This document shows positions 33,193-44,924 of a stretch of 64,000 bases of DNA, one piece after another. A program made the position numbers and the translations under genes. Every line of letters starts with the position of its first letter. Position 1 is the stretch's first letter. The stretch covers positions 541,699,467 through 541,763,466 of the forward strand of contig OX422213.1 of assembly GCA_949130495.1 (NCBI GenBank), given 5' to 3'. The notes beneath the pieces were generated by a model that ran no database searches, had not been told where the DNA came from, and worked only from the letters and a program-made list of their open reading frames with translations. This stretch comes from Sambucus nigra. Taxonomy: Eukaryota > Streptophyta > Magnoliopsida > Dipsacales > Adoxaceae.

Positions 33193-34224
33193 GTATACAT
33201 ATATCGTCATGAGATCTTGATTATCCCCATTTTTTTAATTGTTGTGTGATTTTCTGCTTTTGATGTTTTATGGTTCATATATTTATTTCGATTTTTATTT
33301 TCCCCCATGTAGGTGGTTACGATTTATTTGTGTTGTTTCGATTTAAGTATGTTGTTTAGATGTATTGACAATATTTATTGGTATTAGTTATAAAAGAAGG
33401 TTCGATTTAAGTATTGTAGATTTTTACTCTTTTAGGGCATTTGGTTCTCTCTCAAGCCAATATTTATGTGTTTATTTTGTTTCAGGGTTGATTCAAGGTT
33501 TTGGGTGATGGTTTTGCAAGATCGATAAGGTAATCTGAGTTTGAACTTCAGATTTTACTTGTATCTCATACATAACCCTAAGGTAAGGTATTTTAATTTT
33601 TTTTTCTTTCAAATAATAATTTTTTTGTTTCAAATATGAGATTTCTCATATTAACATCTATATCCTTGCTTTTATTGTTATATTATGTGAGTAACATTGT
33701 GGCTAAAGGTGGAGGCAATATGATACACTACATACTTTGAATTGTTCTTGATTACTATTGTTCTGAATTAGTTATTAGCAGTATGTACTTTTGTATTGTT
33801 ACGTAGTGTAGAAAACATAGGTTTATAAAAGAAATTGAAGGTGGTCAGCGATTTTGATGCTTAACATACTGAAATTAAATGGTTTGCATCCCAATTTTTG
33901 ATCTTTTCACTCTAATTTCAGTATGTTAAGTTGAAGTTAAATGGTTCTCATCCCAACTTTTGTTATTGTGTTATTTGCTAGTGATAATTAACATGATTTG
34001 ATTTTAATATATGAAAATGTTTACTGGCTTTCTTTTCAGTCTTAATGTTGATTGTAATATGTATTGGATATATTAGAACCCAAATTGACCATGTAATGTT
34101 GAGGTAATAGTATATTTATCTCACTGCATCAGTATTGTCCTTATTTTCATTATTGTTGTTTCTTTTCAGTCCTTATTTAGTTGTCTACTCTATTTACATT
34201 TCTTCTTTTGTTTGGGGTTTTCAG
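33193..34224. other. Intron-like sequence after the eIF5A exon
   Basis: T-rich DNA with many GT and AG sites. It probably includes eIF5A intron 1 near the start, but the limit of captured sequence cannot be set by eye. A direct repeat of TTAAATGGTT-TGCATCCCAA-type sequence occurs near 33870 and 33935. Confidence 0.45.
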
Positions 34225-34287
34225 CTTTTCAAGCTAGGTCCCATCCAATTACTTTGGATATATGAATGTTCTGAAACCAGCAAAGAG
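34225..34287 (+). other. Exon-like segment (possible second captured or element exon)
   Basis: Flanked by TTTTCAG and GTATGTTTTT, good plant splice sites. The 63 bases are open in the frame LFKLGPIQLLWIYECSETSK. I do not recognise the peptide. It could be part of a chimeric transcript of the CACTA or a chance match. Confidence 0.35.
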
Positions 34288-34454
34288 GTATGTTTTTTAT
34301 CTTCTTTTTTTTCTTTAGAAAGTAGAGGTATGGAATTTTGCTATAATATCAATTTGGTTTATTGTGTTCGTTGTCTCATATTTTCTTTCTTTTCTTTTTT
34401 TTTTTTGGTTTGGAATCTTTTAGGTACTTGATTATTGCGTAAGGTTTGGGGATG

Positions 34455-34595
34455 CTACAGTAGCAACTACTATCGGGCTGCTACGGGGCTACTACGGGGC
34501 CACAACGAAGCATCTATAGTAGCAGCTGGAATGGGGCTGCTACGGGGCTACTAAGGGCCTACTAAGGGGCAGCTATGGAGCTGCTATGGGTAATG
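34455..34595. repeat. GC-rich GGGGCTGCTAC / GGGGCTACTA repeats
   Basis: About eight degenerate copies of GGGGCTRCTAC in 140 bp, sharply GC-rich against AT-rich surroundings. Preceded by an AATCTTTTAG acceptor-like sequence near 34424, so it may lie in a transcribed exon. Confidence 0.7.
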
Positions 34596-35030
34596 TTCCT
34601 TTTCATCATTTTGGAATTCCGACCAAGTAGGCTTTTTTTTAGGTGTAGACATTTACTTATTACCTATTCACCCTCGTTACTTTTTATATGACACTTTCTT
34701 TGAGTTGTTGTTTGGGATTTTTGAATTGTTGTTAACTGGTGGACTTAAACATTTAGATGTCCATTGAGTTTGTTGTCCCTAGGAATTTATAATATATTGC
34801 AATTTTATTTGAATTGTTGTTAATTGGTCGATTTGAACATTTAGTTGGCCATTGAGTTGGTTGGCCCTACGCATTTTTAATATTTAGGGTTGTGATTAAA
34901 CTGAATATAAAAAAGATATAAATAAAACATACTCTAAATTTCAAAAGCTTGTTCTTAAACAATTAATAAAGAAAAATGAAACATAACTCTGTATAAATTG
35001 GCACTTTAAACATTACTTAGGCAAATTTAT

Positions 35031-38000
35031 AGTAACTCGTAGGGACTGACCGCGCAGTCACGGGACTCTCGATTTGAGAGTACGACGATAATTTGAAAGT
35101 ATTAAGACTTAGGCTTAAAAACATGGCGTTAGAGGGAAAAAACCCGAAACAACATCCGAACGGCCCAGTAAGAGGCAATAACATCTTGCACGGGACCAAG
35201 GTGACCCGTAGGAATTGACCGTGCGATCACGCTTCTATCGGTTTGAGAATATGACGATAATTTGAAAATATCTAGACTTAGGCCTTAAAATATGGCGTTA
35301 GAGGGAGAAACCCCGAAACAGCCCCCCGAACGACCCTTTTAGAGGCACCAACACCTGAAACGGACCAATGCAACTCGTACAAGCTGACCGCACGATCACA
35401 GGACCCCCAGTTTGAGAATACGGTGATAATTTGAAAATATATAAACTTAAGATTAAAAACATGGCATTAGAGGGCGGCACGCTGAAACAACCCCAGAACG
35501 GCCCCCTGAGAGGCACCAACACCATGCACGGGACCAATGTAACTCGTAAGGACTGATTGCACAATCACGGGACTCTTGGTTTGAGAATATGATGATAATT
35601 TGAAAATATCTAGACTTAGTCTTAAAAACACGGCGTTAGAGGGAGAAACCTCGAAAAATCCCCAGAACGGCCACGCTAAAGGTACCAACACCTCGCATGG
35701 GACCAATTTAATTCGTAGGGACTAACCACACTATCTAGGTACTCCTGGTTTGAGAATACAACTATAATTTGAAAATATCTAGACTTAGGCTTAAAAAAAT
35801 TGTATTAAAGGGTGACACACCGAAACAACCCCCGAACGGTCCCGTGAGAGGCACCAACACCTCGCACGGGACCAATGTAACTTGTATGAACTGAGCGTGC
35901 GATCATTGGACTCTCGATTTGAGAATATGACAATAATTTGAAAATATCTAGACTTAGGCTTAAAAAATGGCGTTAGAGGGTGAAACCTCAAAATAGCCCT
36001 CGAATGGCCCCGTAAGAGGCACCAACACCTCGCATGGGACCAATGAAACTCGTAGGGACTGACCGTGTGATCACGGAACTCTCAGTTTGAGAATATGATG
36101 TTAATTTGAAAATATCTAAACTTAGGTTTAAAAAGATGGCGTTAGAGGGCGAAACCCCGAAATAACCCCCAATAATCCTGGTGAGAGGCACCAACACCGT
36201 GCATAGGACCAATGTAACTCGTACGAACTGATCGCACAGTCAAGGGACTCCCGGTTTGAGAATACGATAATAATTTGAAAATATTTAGACTTAAGCTTAA
36301 AAACTTGTTGTTAGAGGGAGAAAACTCGAAACAACCGACGAATAGCCCAGTGAGAGGCAATAGCACCTCGCACGGGACCAATGTATCTCGTAAGAACTGA
36401 CCATGCGATTACGCTACTCCTGATTTGAGAATATGACGATAATTTGAAAATATGAAGACTTAGGCTTAAAAATGGCATTCGATGGCAAAACCCCGAAACA
36501 ACCCCCAAACGGCCCCGTGAGAGGCGCCAACATCTCGCACAGGGCCAATGTAACTCGTAAGGACTGACCACGCAGTCACGGGACTCCCGATTTTAGAATA
36601 AGATGATAATTTGAAAATATTTAGACCTAGGCATTAGAGGGAAAACCCCCCAAACAACCCCCGAACGGCCCTGTGAAAGGCACCAACACCTCGCACGGGA
36701 CCAATGTAACTCGTACGAACTGATCGCACAGTTATGAGACTCTCGGTTTAAGAATATGATGATAATTTGAAAATACTTAGACTTAAGCTTAAAAACTTGG
36801 TGTTAGAGGGCGAAAACTCGAAATAACCCCCGAACGACCCAATGAGAGGCAGTAACACCTCGCATGGGACCAATGTAACTCGAAGTAACTAATCGCGCGA
36901 TCACGCTACTCTCGACTTGAGAATACGACGATAATTTTAAAATATCTATACTTAGGCTTTAAAATATGGCGTTAGAGGGAGAAACCCCAAAATAGCCCCC
37001 GAACGACTCCTTTAGAGGCACTAACACCTCGCACGGGACCAATTTAACTCGTAGAACTGACCGCGAAATTACGGGACTCCCAATTTGATAATACAATGAT
37101 AATTTGAAAATATCTAAACTTAAGCTTAAAACCTGGCATTAGAGGACGACACGCTGAAACAGCACCCGAACGGCCCAGTGAGAGGCACCAAGACCTCACA
37201 GGAGACAAATGTAACTCATAGGTACTAACCTATGATCACATGTGTTTCGATTTGAGAATACGATGATAATTTAAAAATATCTAGATTTAGACTTAAAAAC
37301 ATGACGTTAGAGGGCAAAATCACGAAAAAGCCCCCGAACGGCCCTGTGAGAGGCACCAACACCTCGTACGGGACCAATGTAACTCATAGGGCCTAACCGC
37401 ATGATCCAGGGACTCTCGGTTTGAGAATATGATGATAATTTTAAAATATCTAGACTTAATCTTAAAAACACAGCATCAAAGGGTGACACGCCGAAATAGC
37501 CCTGAACGGCCCTGTGAGAGGAAACAACACCTCACACGGGGCCAATAAAACTCGTACGAAATGATCACGCATCACAGGACTCCCGGTTTGGGAATGCGAA
37601 GATAATTTGAAAATATCTAGACTTAGGCTTAAAAATGGCGTTAGAGGGCGAAACCCCAAAACATCCCCCTGAATGGCCTCGTGAGATGCACCAACACCTC
37701 ACACGGGACCAATGAAACTCGTAGGGACTAACCGAGATATCTCGGGACTCTCAATTTGAGAATACGATGATAATTTGAAAATATCCAGACTTAGGCTTAA
37801 AAACATGGCGTTAGAGGGCTAAAACCCATAACAACCCCCAATCGTCCCCGTGAAAGGCACCAACACCCCGTACGGGACCAATATAACTCGTAGGAACTGG
37901 CTGCGCAGTCGCGGGACTATCGATTTGAGAATATGTGGTAATTTAAAAATATGTAGACTTAGGCTTAAAAATACAATGTTAGAGGGAGACACCCCGAAAT

Positions 38001-39596
38001 AACCCCCGAACGGTCCCATGAGTTGTACCAACTCCTTGAACGGGACTAATGTAACTCGTAGCGACTAACCGCGCGATAACGTGACTCCCGATTTGAGAAG
38101 ACTACAATAATTTGAAAATATATAAACTTAAGCTTAAAAATATGGTATTAGAGGGCGACAAGCTAAAATAGCCCCCAAACATCCAATGAGAGGCACCAAC
38201 ACCTCGCACGGGATCAATGTAACTCGTAGGGATTGGCCGCGATATCATGGGACTCTCGGTTGGAGAATACGATGATAATTTGAAAATATAAAAACTTAAG
38301 CTTAAAAACATGGCATTAGAGGGTGACACATGAAAATAGCACCCGAACGGCCCCGTAAGAGGTACCAACACCTTGAACAGGACCAATGAAACTCGTAGGG
38401 ACTGACCGCGCGATCACGGGGATCTCGGTTTAAAAATACGACAATAATTTGAAAATATTTAGACTTGGGTTTAAAAATATGGAGTTAGAGGGAGAAACCC
38501 CGAAACAATCCCCGATCGGCCCGGTGAGAGGCACCAACACCTAGCACAGGACCAATGTAACTCGTAGTAGCTAATCGCGTAGTCAAGGGACACCCGATTT
38601 GAGAAAATGACGATAATTTGAAAATATGTTGACTTAGGCTTAAAAAATGGCATTAGAGGGTGAAACCCCGAAATAGCCCTCGAACGGCCCCGTGAGAGGA
38701 ATCAACATCTCGCACGGGACTAATATAACTCGTAAGGACTGATCGCACAGTCATAGGAATACCGATTTGAGAATACGACGATAATTTGAAAATATTTAGA
38801 CTTATGCTTAAAAAATGCATTAGAGGGCGAAATCCCGAAACAACCCTCGAACGGCCTCGTAAGAAGAACCAACACCTTGCATGGACTAACGTAACTCGTA
38901 GTTACTGACCGCGTAGTCATGGGACTCTCTATTTGAGAATATGAAAAAAATTTGAAAATATTTAGACTTAGGCTTAAAAAATGGCATTAGATAGTGAAAA
39001 CTCGAAACAACTCCCGAACGACCCACTAAGAAGCAATAACACCTCGCATGGGACCAATGTAACTCGTAGGAACTGATGGCGCGATCATGCTAGTCCCAAT
39101 TTTCAAATACAATGGTAATTTAAAAACATCTAGACTTAGGCTTTAAAATATGGCATTAAAGGGCGAACCCCCAAAACAGACCCCGAACGACCTCTTTAGA
39201 GGCACCAAAACCTTGCACGGGACCAATGTAACTCATTGGAACTGATCGCGCGATCTTGGGACTCTCGGTTTGAGAAAAAGATGATAACTTGAAAATATTT
39301 AAACTTAAGATTAAAAACAAAGCATTAGAGGGCTACATGCTGAAACTACCACCGAACGGCCCCGTGAGAGGCCTCAACACCTCGCACGGGACCAATGTAA
39401 CTTGTAGGGATTGGACGCGTGATCACGGGACTCTCGGTTTGAGAATATGATAATAATTTGAAAATATTTAGATTTAGTCTTAAAAACATGGCATTACAGG
39501 GTGAAACCCCGAAACAACCCCCGAACGGCCCGATGAGACGCCCCAACACCTCACACGGAACCAATATAACTCATAGGTATTGACCGCGTGATCTAG
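35031..39596. repeat. 169 bp tandem repeat array, first block (about 27 copies)
   Basis: The phrase GTAACTCGTAGGGACTGACC recurs every 169-170 bp, for example at 35033, 35202, 35371 and 35540. Each monomer also holds GGGACTC, TTTGAGAATACGATGATAAT, CTTAGGCTTAAAAACATGGC, GCGTTAGAGGG, ACGGCCCCGTGAGAGGCACC and CGGGACCAA. Monomers differ by scattered substitutions and small indels, so the array is not newly amplified. Minus-strand frames of 60-94 codons recur because the same frame is open in each monomer. 169 is not a multiple of three, so no continuous protein results. Confidence 0.95.
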
Positions 39597-42013
39597 TGTG
39601 ACAACCCTACTTTCTATATCTAATTCGGTTAGCTACGCCCAATTAAATTAAAGTGGAGCATCAATATGTTGGCATTAGAAATATAATTTAAATAAATGCA
39701 GTAAAGGAAACATGTACACTCTCATACGTGTAACCAAATCACATCATAGCAACTATAGGATCCACAAGTAATATTAGTATTAAGTATAAAATGCCCAAAC
39801 ATATGGGCCCAAAAATAAACTAGGTAAAGTGTTTAATGTAAATCGCTCAACACTATCAAATCCCTAACAATGGGAAATCTCTCATACCACACTCTAAGGA
39901 AGAGTGACAAAATAGGATAAAGACCAGTGTCCACCACTACAAGATCCTAAGAATAGATGAGAGGTCATCCAGCTCCACGGTCTACTGTCCAACGGGGCGA
40001 GGACCTATATAATACATATATATGGGAGAGGGGAGAGGAGACATAGAAACGAGTGTCAACAGCAAGAAAATCTATACAGCTATAAGGCGTACGTATGATG
40101 AATGCATACCCAATACAACTTGTCTCCAGTAATTAATTCGTTCAATTACCTAACCAATACTCCTATGTCGTGACTACCCAACCCAAACTCGATTAACGTG
40201 TAATCTCATATCGTATCGTGATTAATCATTAATCTCATTTCAGTATTTAAGGTATTGAATTATTTCCATCACGTATAATATTAAATGCATCGATTCAGGA
40301 TTACTTTAAGATACAAGCATAATATCTCGCACAACAAATCATATCAGGTCGCTGTCGTTACCTGGGAGAACAAGTTGTAACACTAAGCCTATATACTAAT
40401 ATTCACTAATATTACGTGGCAAGGTCAATCATACTAAGTCCTAAATCGCATGGTGTTCCAAGGTCTTCCTATCCGACCCGCATTACAACCATGTGTCCAG
40501 TTTCAGCGGTTTATCTCCGACACGACACTCAAGCGGAACCTAACCAGATCAGTCACAACAAATCACATTCAACATGTGCCTACGTCGACCAGAGGACCAT
40601 TCTAGCGTATACTCGACAATATACAGGTAAAACAATTTCATGCTTATTTATATATACAATCGTATCAAGTCTCTTACTCGAGTTATACGCTAGTCATTAT
40701 TTACGATATAACATAATTCACATCATTAATTTACTAATTCAACATCAAATAATTTCAAGGTTATATATCCCTAATAATCATAAGTATGTGATCAAGTTAG
40801 AATATTAGGCACAACACCACAATTATCTTACTAACAACATGAAAAACATTAGCACTCTTATTTCAACAACTTTCTACCTAGAAATGTAAAACGCAGATTT
40901 GAGGCTTTTTCGATCCGTTTTTGAAGAAACTTAAAAATACAAAGTTGTTCAGAATATGATTTTATACAGGAAATCTTAAACACACTTCCATTTATGGCTT
41001 AAAATAGACCCAAAACTAACCTATAATATCCCCCCTATTTTTGACAATTTTCTGCGCAAAACTATAAAACGCAGATTTGAGAATTCTCCGATCCATTTTG
41101 AAGAAACTTAAAACTACAAAGGTGTTCAAAATATGATTGTCTACAGGAACTCTCAATCACACTTCCATTTACATCTTAAAACAGGCCCAAAATCAACTTG
41201 CAACGATCCCCCCTTTTTAATTTTGGATTTGTATGAGTTCAATTTGTTTCTAGTTTGATGCATCCTAAATCATTTACATATTAATTACATCTCATCAATT
41301 TCAAGATTTAGGGATTCAACTCATGTTCATAAACGTTTTCATCAAATATTTAAGATTTAACAATCTAGATTAACTTGCCTTTGGTTTGTGTAGGGCGGTG
41401 TTGATGAAGAAGATGGCAACCTTCTTATTCTTCCTTTCTTCTTCTTCATCATCATCTTCTTCTTCTCTTATACACAAAAAAGAGAAGACTAAACCTTAAC
41501 CCTTTCTATTTATATTTTAAGGGTAATTTTAGAATTTAATTAAAATTTAGGATGTAAAATGACCACGATACCCTTTTCCGAGTCACTAAGGGTCTAAAAA
41601 TTCCCGGAACACAAATATAACTTCTGGGTACTTAATTTCAACTATTTCGACACATTTGGAATCATTGGTGCACTCAAAATGGCCATCCGAGTCACTTATC
41701 TAAAATATACATTTCGTACCCGACTCTTTAAGTCCCGTGCTCAAAATTCGTAAAGTAGTCGCTATCACTCACTAACGACATAACTTAAAATCATACGTTC
41801 ATATTTACTCTTCACGCTAGTAAACATATATGTAGATAAAAATTATCACTCTAATTAATATTTATCATAAGTCAATTTAATTTCCCCATTAAATTATTTA
41901 ATTTCTCACACATAGGTAATTAATTATGCATTAATTCAATTTCTCTATTAAATCATTTTAATTACACACACACACAAGTAATTAATAATGCATTAAAACT
42001 ACGGGGTATTACA
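39597..42013 (-). mobile_element. Solo LTR (Tekay/Del-like Ty3/gypsy)
   Basis: A 2,417 bp unit begins TGTGACAACCC and ends GGGGTATTACA, flanked by TCTAG at 39592-39596 and 42014-42018, a 5 bp target duplication. In minus sense it starts TGTAATACCCCGTAG, like chromovirus (Tekay/Del) LTRs. No second LTR, primer site or internal region is present, so it is the product of LTR-LTR recombination. A CTTCTTCTTCATCATC-rich tract (41437-41470) lies near the expected transcription start. The 130-codon frame at 40416-40808 and others inside show no domain. Confidence 0.85.
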
Positions 42014-43865
42014 TCTAGGGACTCTCAGTTTAATAATACGACGATAATTTGAAAATATCGAAACTTAAGCTTAAAAACATGGCATTAAAGGGCGACACGC
42101 CAAAACTGACCCTGAACGGCCCCGTGAGAGGCACCAACACAACGCACGGAGAAAATGTAACTCGTACGAACTGAATGCACGATATCGGGACTCCCGGTTT
42201 GACAATACGATGATAATTTGAAAATATCTAGACTTATGCTTAAAAAATGACATTAGAGAGAAAAAACTCAGAACAACCCCCAATCGGCCCCATGAGAGGC
42301 ACCAACACCTCACACGGGACCAATGTAACTCATAGGAACAGACCACGTGATATAGGGACTCTTGGTTTAGAATACGATGATAATTTGAAAATATCTAAAC
42401 TTAAGCTTAAAAACATGGCATTAAAGGGTGACACGCCGAAACAGCCCCAGAACGGCCTCGTGAAAGGCACCAACACTTCACACGGGACCGGTGTAACTCG
42501 TAGGAACTTATCGCACATTCACAGAACTCCCGATTTAAGAATATGACGATAATTTGAAAATATTTAAACTTAAGCTTAAAAACATGGCATTAGACGGCGA
42601 CACGCTAAAACTGTCACCGAACGGCCCCGTGAGAAGCACCAACACCTCGCACGGGACCAATTAACTCATATGGAGTGACCGCGTGATCACGGAACTCTCA
42701 GTTTGAGAATACAATGATAATTTGAAAATATCTAAACTTAGGCTTAAAAACATGGCGTTAGTGGGCGAAACCCTGAAATAACTCCCGAATGGCCCCGTGA
42801 GAGGCACCAACACCTCGCACGGGACCAATGTAACTAGCAGGGACTGATCACGCTATCTAGGGACTCTCAATTTAAGAATATGATGATAATTTCAAAATAT
42901 CTAAGCTTAAGTTTAAAAATATGGTATTAAAGGGTGACACGTAGAAATAATCCGCGAACGGCCCCGTGAGAGGCACCTACACTTCGCACATGACCAATGT
43001 AACTTGTTGGAACTGACTGCGCGATCACGGGACTCCTGATTTGAAAATATGATGACAATTTGAAAACATTTAAACTTAAGATTAAAAACATGGCATTAGA
43101 GGGCCACACGCTGAAACTTCCACCGAACGACTGCGTGAGAGGCACCAACACCTCGTGCAGGACCAATGTAACTTGTAGGGACTGATCGTGCGATCATGAG
43201 ACTGTCAGTTTGAGAATACGATGATAGTTTAAAAATATCTAAACTTAGGCTTTAAAACATGGCATTAGAGGGCAAAACCCCGAAACAACCCCCGAATGGC
43301 TCCGTGAGAAGCCCCAATACCTCGTACGGGACCAATGTAACTCGTAGGGACTGACCGTGCGATCTAGGGACTATCGATTTAAGAATACGATGATAATTTG
43401 AAAATATCTAAACTTTATCTTAAAAACATGGCATTAAAGGGCAATAAGCCGAAATAGCCCCAGAATGGCCTCGTGAGAGGCACCAACACCTCGCACGGGA
43501 CCAATGAAACTCGTAGGGACTGACCGCACAGTCTCGAGACTCCTGGTTTGAGAATACGATGATAATTTCAAAATATCTATACTTAGGCTTAAAAACATGG
43601 CGTTAGAGGGCAAAAACCCAGAACAACCCCCAATTAGCCCCGTGAGAGGCACTAACACCTCACACGGGATCAATGTAACTCGTAGGAACGGATCGCGCAG
43701 TCATGGGACTCTCGATTTGAGAATACGATTATAATTTGAAGATTTATAGACTTACGCTTAAAAACATGACATTAGAGGTGAAAACCCTGAAACAACCCCC
43801 AAACGGCCCAGTGAGAGGCACCAACACTTCGCACGGGATCAATGTAAGTCGTAGGAACTGATATG
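42014..43865. repeat. 169 bp tandem repeat array, second block (about 11 copies)
   Basis: Continues the block ending at 39596; joining the sequence across the solo LTR restores one monomer through its GATCTAGGGACTC region. The last recognisable monomer fades near 43865. Confidence 0.94.
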
Positions 43866-43970
43866 ATGATAATTATAACTCGTATATGCAATTTTTCAGC
43901 TTGAATATGATTTTTTTTAAAACTACTTGGTTTCTAATATCATTTATTTTTTGTATCTTATTTTTTGCAG

Positions 43971-44123
43971 GATAACATTGTATCGTTTGCTTTTACGCAC
44001 ATGGAACACATGAAGAAGGCAATGGTTTACAACATGAAGATTGTTTATATAATGTTGTTGACATTCAAGATTATGTTTTTTATGTGTTATGGTCGTGCGG
44101 CCTTTTATAGTTTTATTGTTTAG
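43971..44123 (+). other. Exon-like segment after the array (possible terminal exon)
   Basis: Preceded by a pyrimidine tract and TTTTTTGCAG, then 50 open codons (DNIVSFAFTHMEHMKKAMVY...) to TAG at 44121-44123. No known domain. It may be the last exon of a transcript of this CACTA. An unrelated-looking 48 bp stretch at 44398-44447 resembles part of the 169 bp monomer. Confidence 0.35.
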
Positions 44124-44489
44124 TCTTATGGCCGTGCTGGATTTTATAATTTGATTGTTAAATTTTATGGCCTTGCGGGATTTATACCAAGCAGGTTTTA
44201 TATTAACAGTGTTTGGAATGTCCAGAAAATTGAGGAAACTCTGTCCAATTTTTTTTTTGTCTGTGAATTATTAAGACTTATAATAATTTTAAGTTTGTAT
44301 CTATATTAGTTTATTAACAATGTTCTAGATTCACAATTTGTGAATTTTTTTATTATTTTGCCAATAATAAATATTTGTAACACCTTTTGCGCGTCCGACG
44401 TAATACGTAGCAATCGGTCGCGCAGTCACGGGACCCCTAATTTTAGGATTGGACCAAAAAAATCCATTTTTTTAAATTATAGTTAAATA

Positions 44490-44910
44490 TAGTCATGGAC
44501 TTTGTCCATGACAATTTTTATTTTCCGTGACCTACACCACCACGATAAAAAAATGGAAAAAATGGTCGCGACCAAAGTCCGTGACCCACACCGTGACGAA
44601 AAGAAATGGAAAAAAGTGTCACGGTTTGGGTCACGGACTTTGGTCATGACCATTTTTTTCATCACAATGTGGGTCATGGACTTTGGCCGTAACCATTTTT
44701 CATCACGGTTGGGGGTCACCAACTTTGGCAGTGACCATTTTTTTCCCATCGCGATGTGGGTCACGACCTAAGTCCATGACCATCTGTCGTGACCCCAATT
44801 GGTTATGGACTTGAGCCACGACCCACGAAATTGGTCGCACCTGAAATGATAATGGCCCAACTCTGCGACCCACAGTCTTGGTTAGGGATTTTGGTCGTGA
44901 CCATTTGCCC
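44490..44910. repeat. Right subterminal repeats of the 14 kb CACTA
   Basis: About ten copies of GGTCACGGACTTTGGCCGTGACC-like units in both orientations. Overlapping frames on both strands (44483-44996) are products of this repeat and are not genes. Confidence 0.87.
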
Positions 44911-44924
44911 ATTTTGGTGTAGTG

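Larger units (their letters stand above)
30954..44924. mobile_element. 14 kb gene-capturing CACTA transposon, no transposase seen
   Basis: Terminal CACTACACCAAATCC at 30954 and the inverted TTTTGGTGTAGTG ending at 44924 are flanked by AAT on both sides (30951-30953, 44925-44927). Subterminal repeats of GGTCACGG...CCGTGACC type lie inside each end (30975-31470, 44490-44910). Contents left to right: low-complexity and intron-like DNA, an eIF5A exon (33070-33192), exon-like pieces, a 169 bp tandem array (35031-43865) split by a solo LTR, and a possible last exon. No tnp2 or TnpA domain was found, so it is probably non-autonomous. Length 13,971 bp, or about 11.5 kb without the solo LTR. Confidence 0.92.

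Noticed and set aside
33070..33243. Functional small protein of 58 codons from the eIF5A ATG
   Set aside because: The last 17 codons are intron sequence; the donor site is preserved, so the frame is a captured exon and not a designed short gene.
40416..40808. 130-codon frame inside the solo LTR
   Set aside because: No domain, low-quality composition, and it lies in LTR sequence where coding is not expected.
35031..43865. Recurrent minus-strand frames of 60-94 codons with similar peptides (MVPCEVLVPLTGPF-like)
   Set aside because: They follow the 169 bp period and change frame at each monomer; 169 is not a multiple of three, so this is a repeat and not a protein family.
35031..43865. Centromeric satellite DNA
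   Set aside because: Monomer length is suggestive, but the array lies wholly within CACTA ends and is short and diverged; no centromere-type retroelement was recognised nearby.
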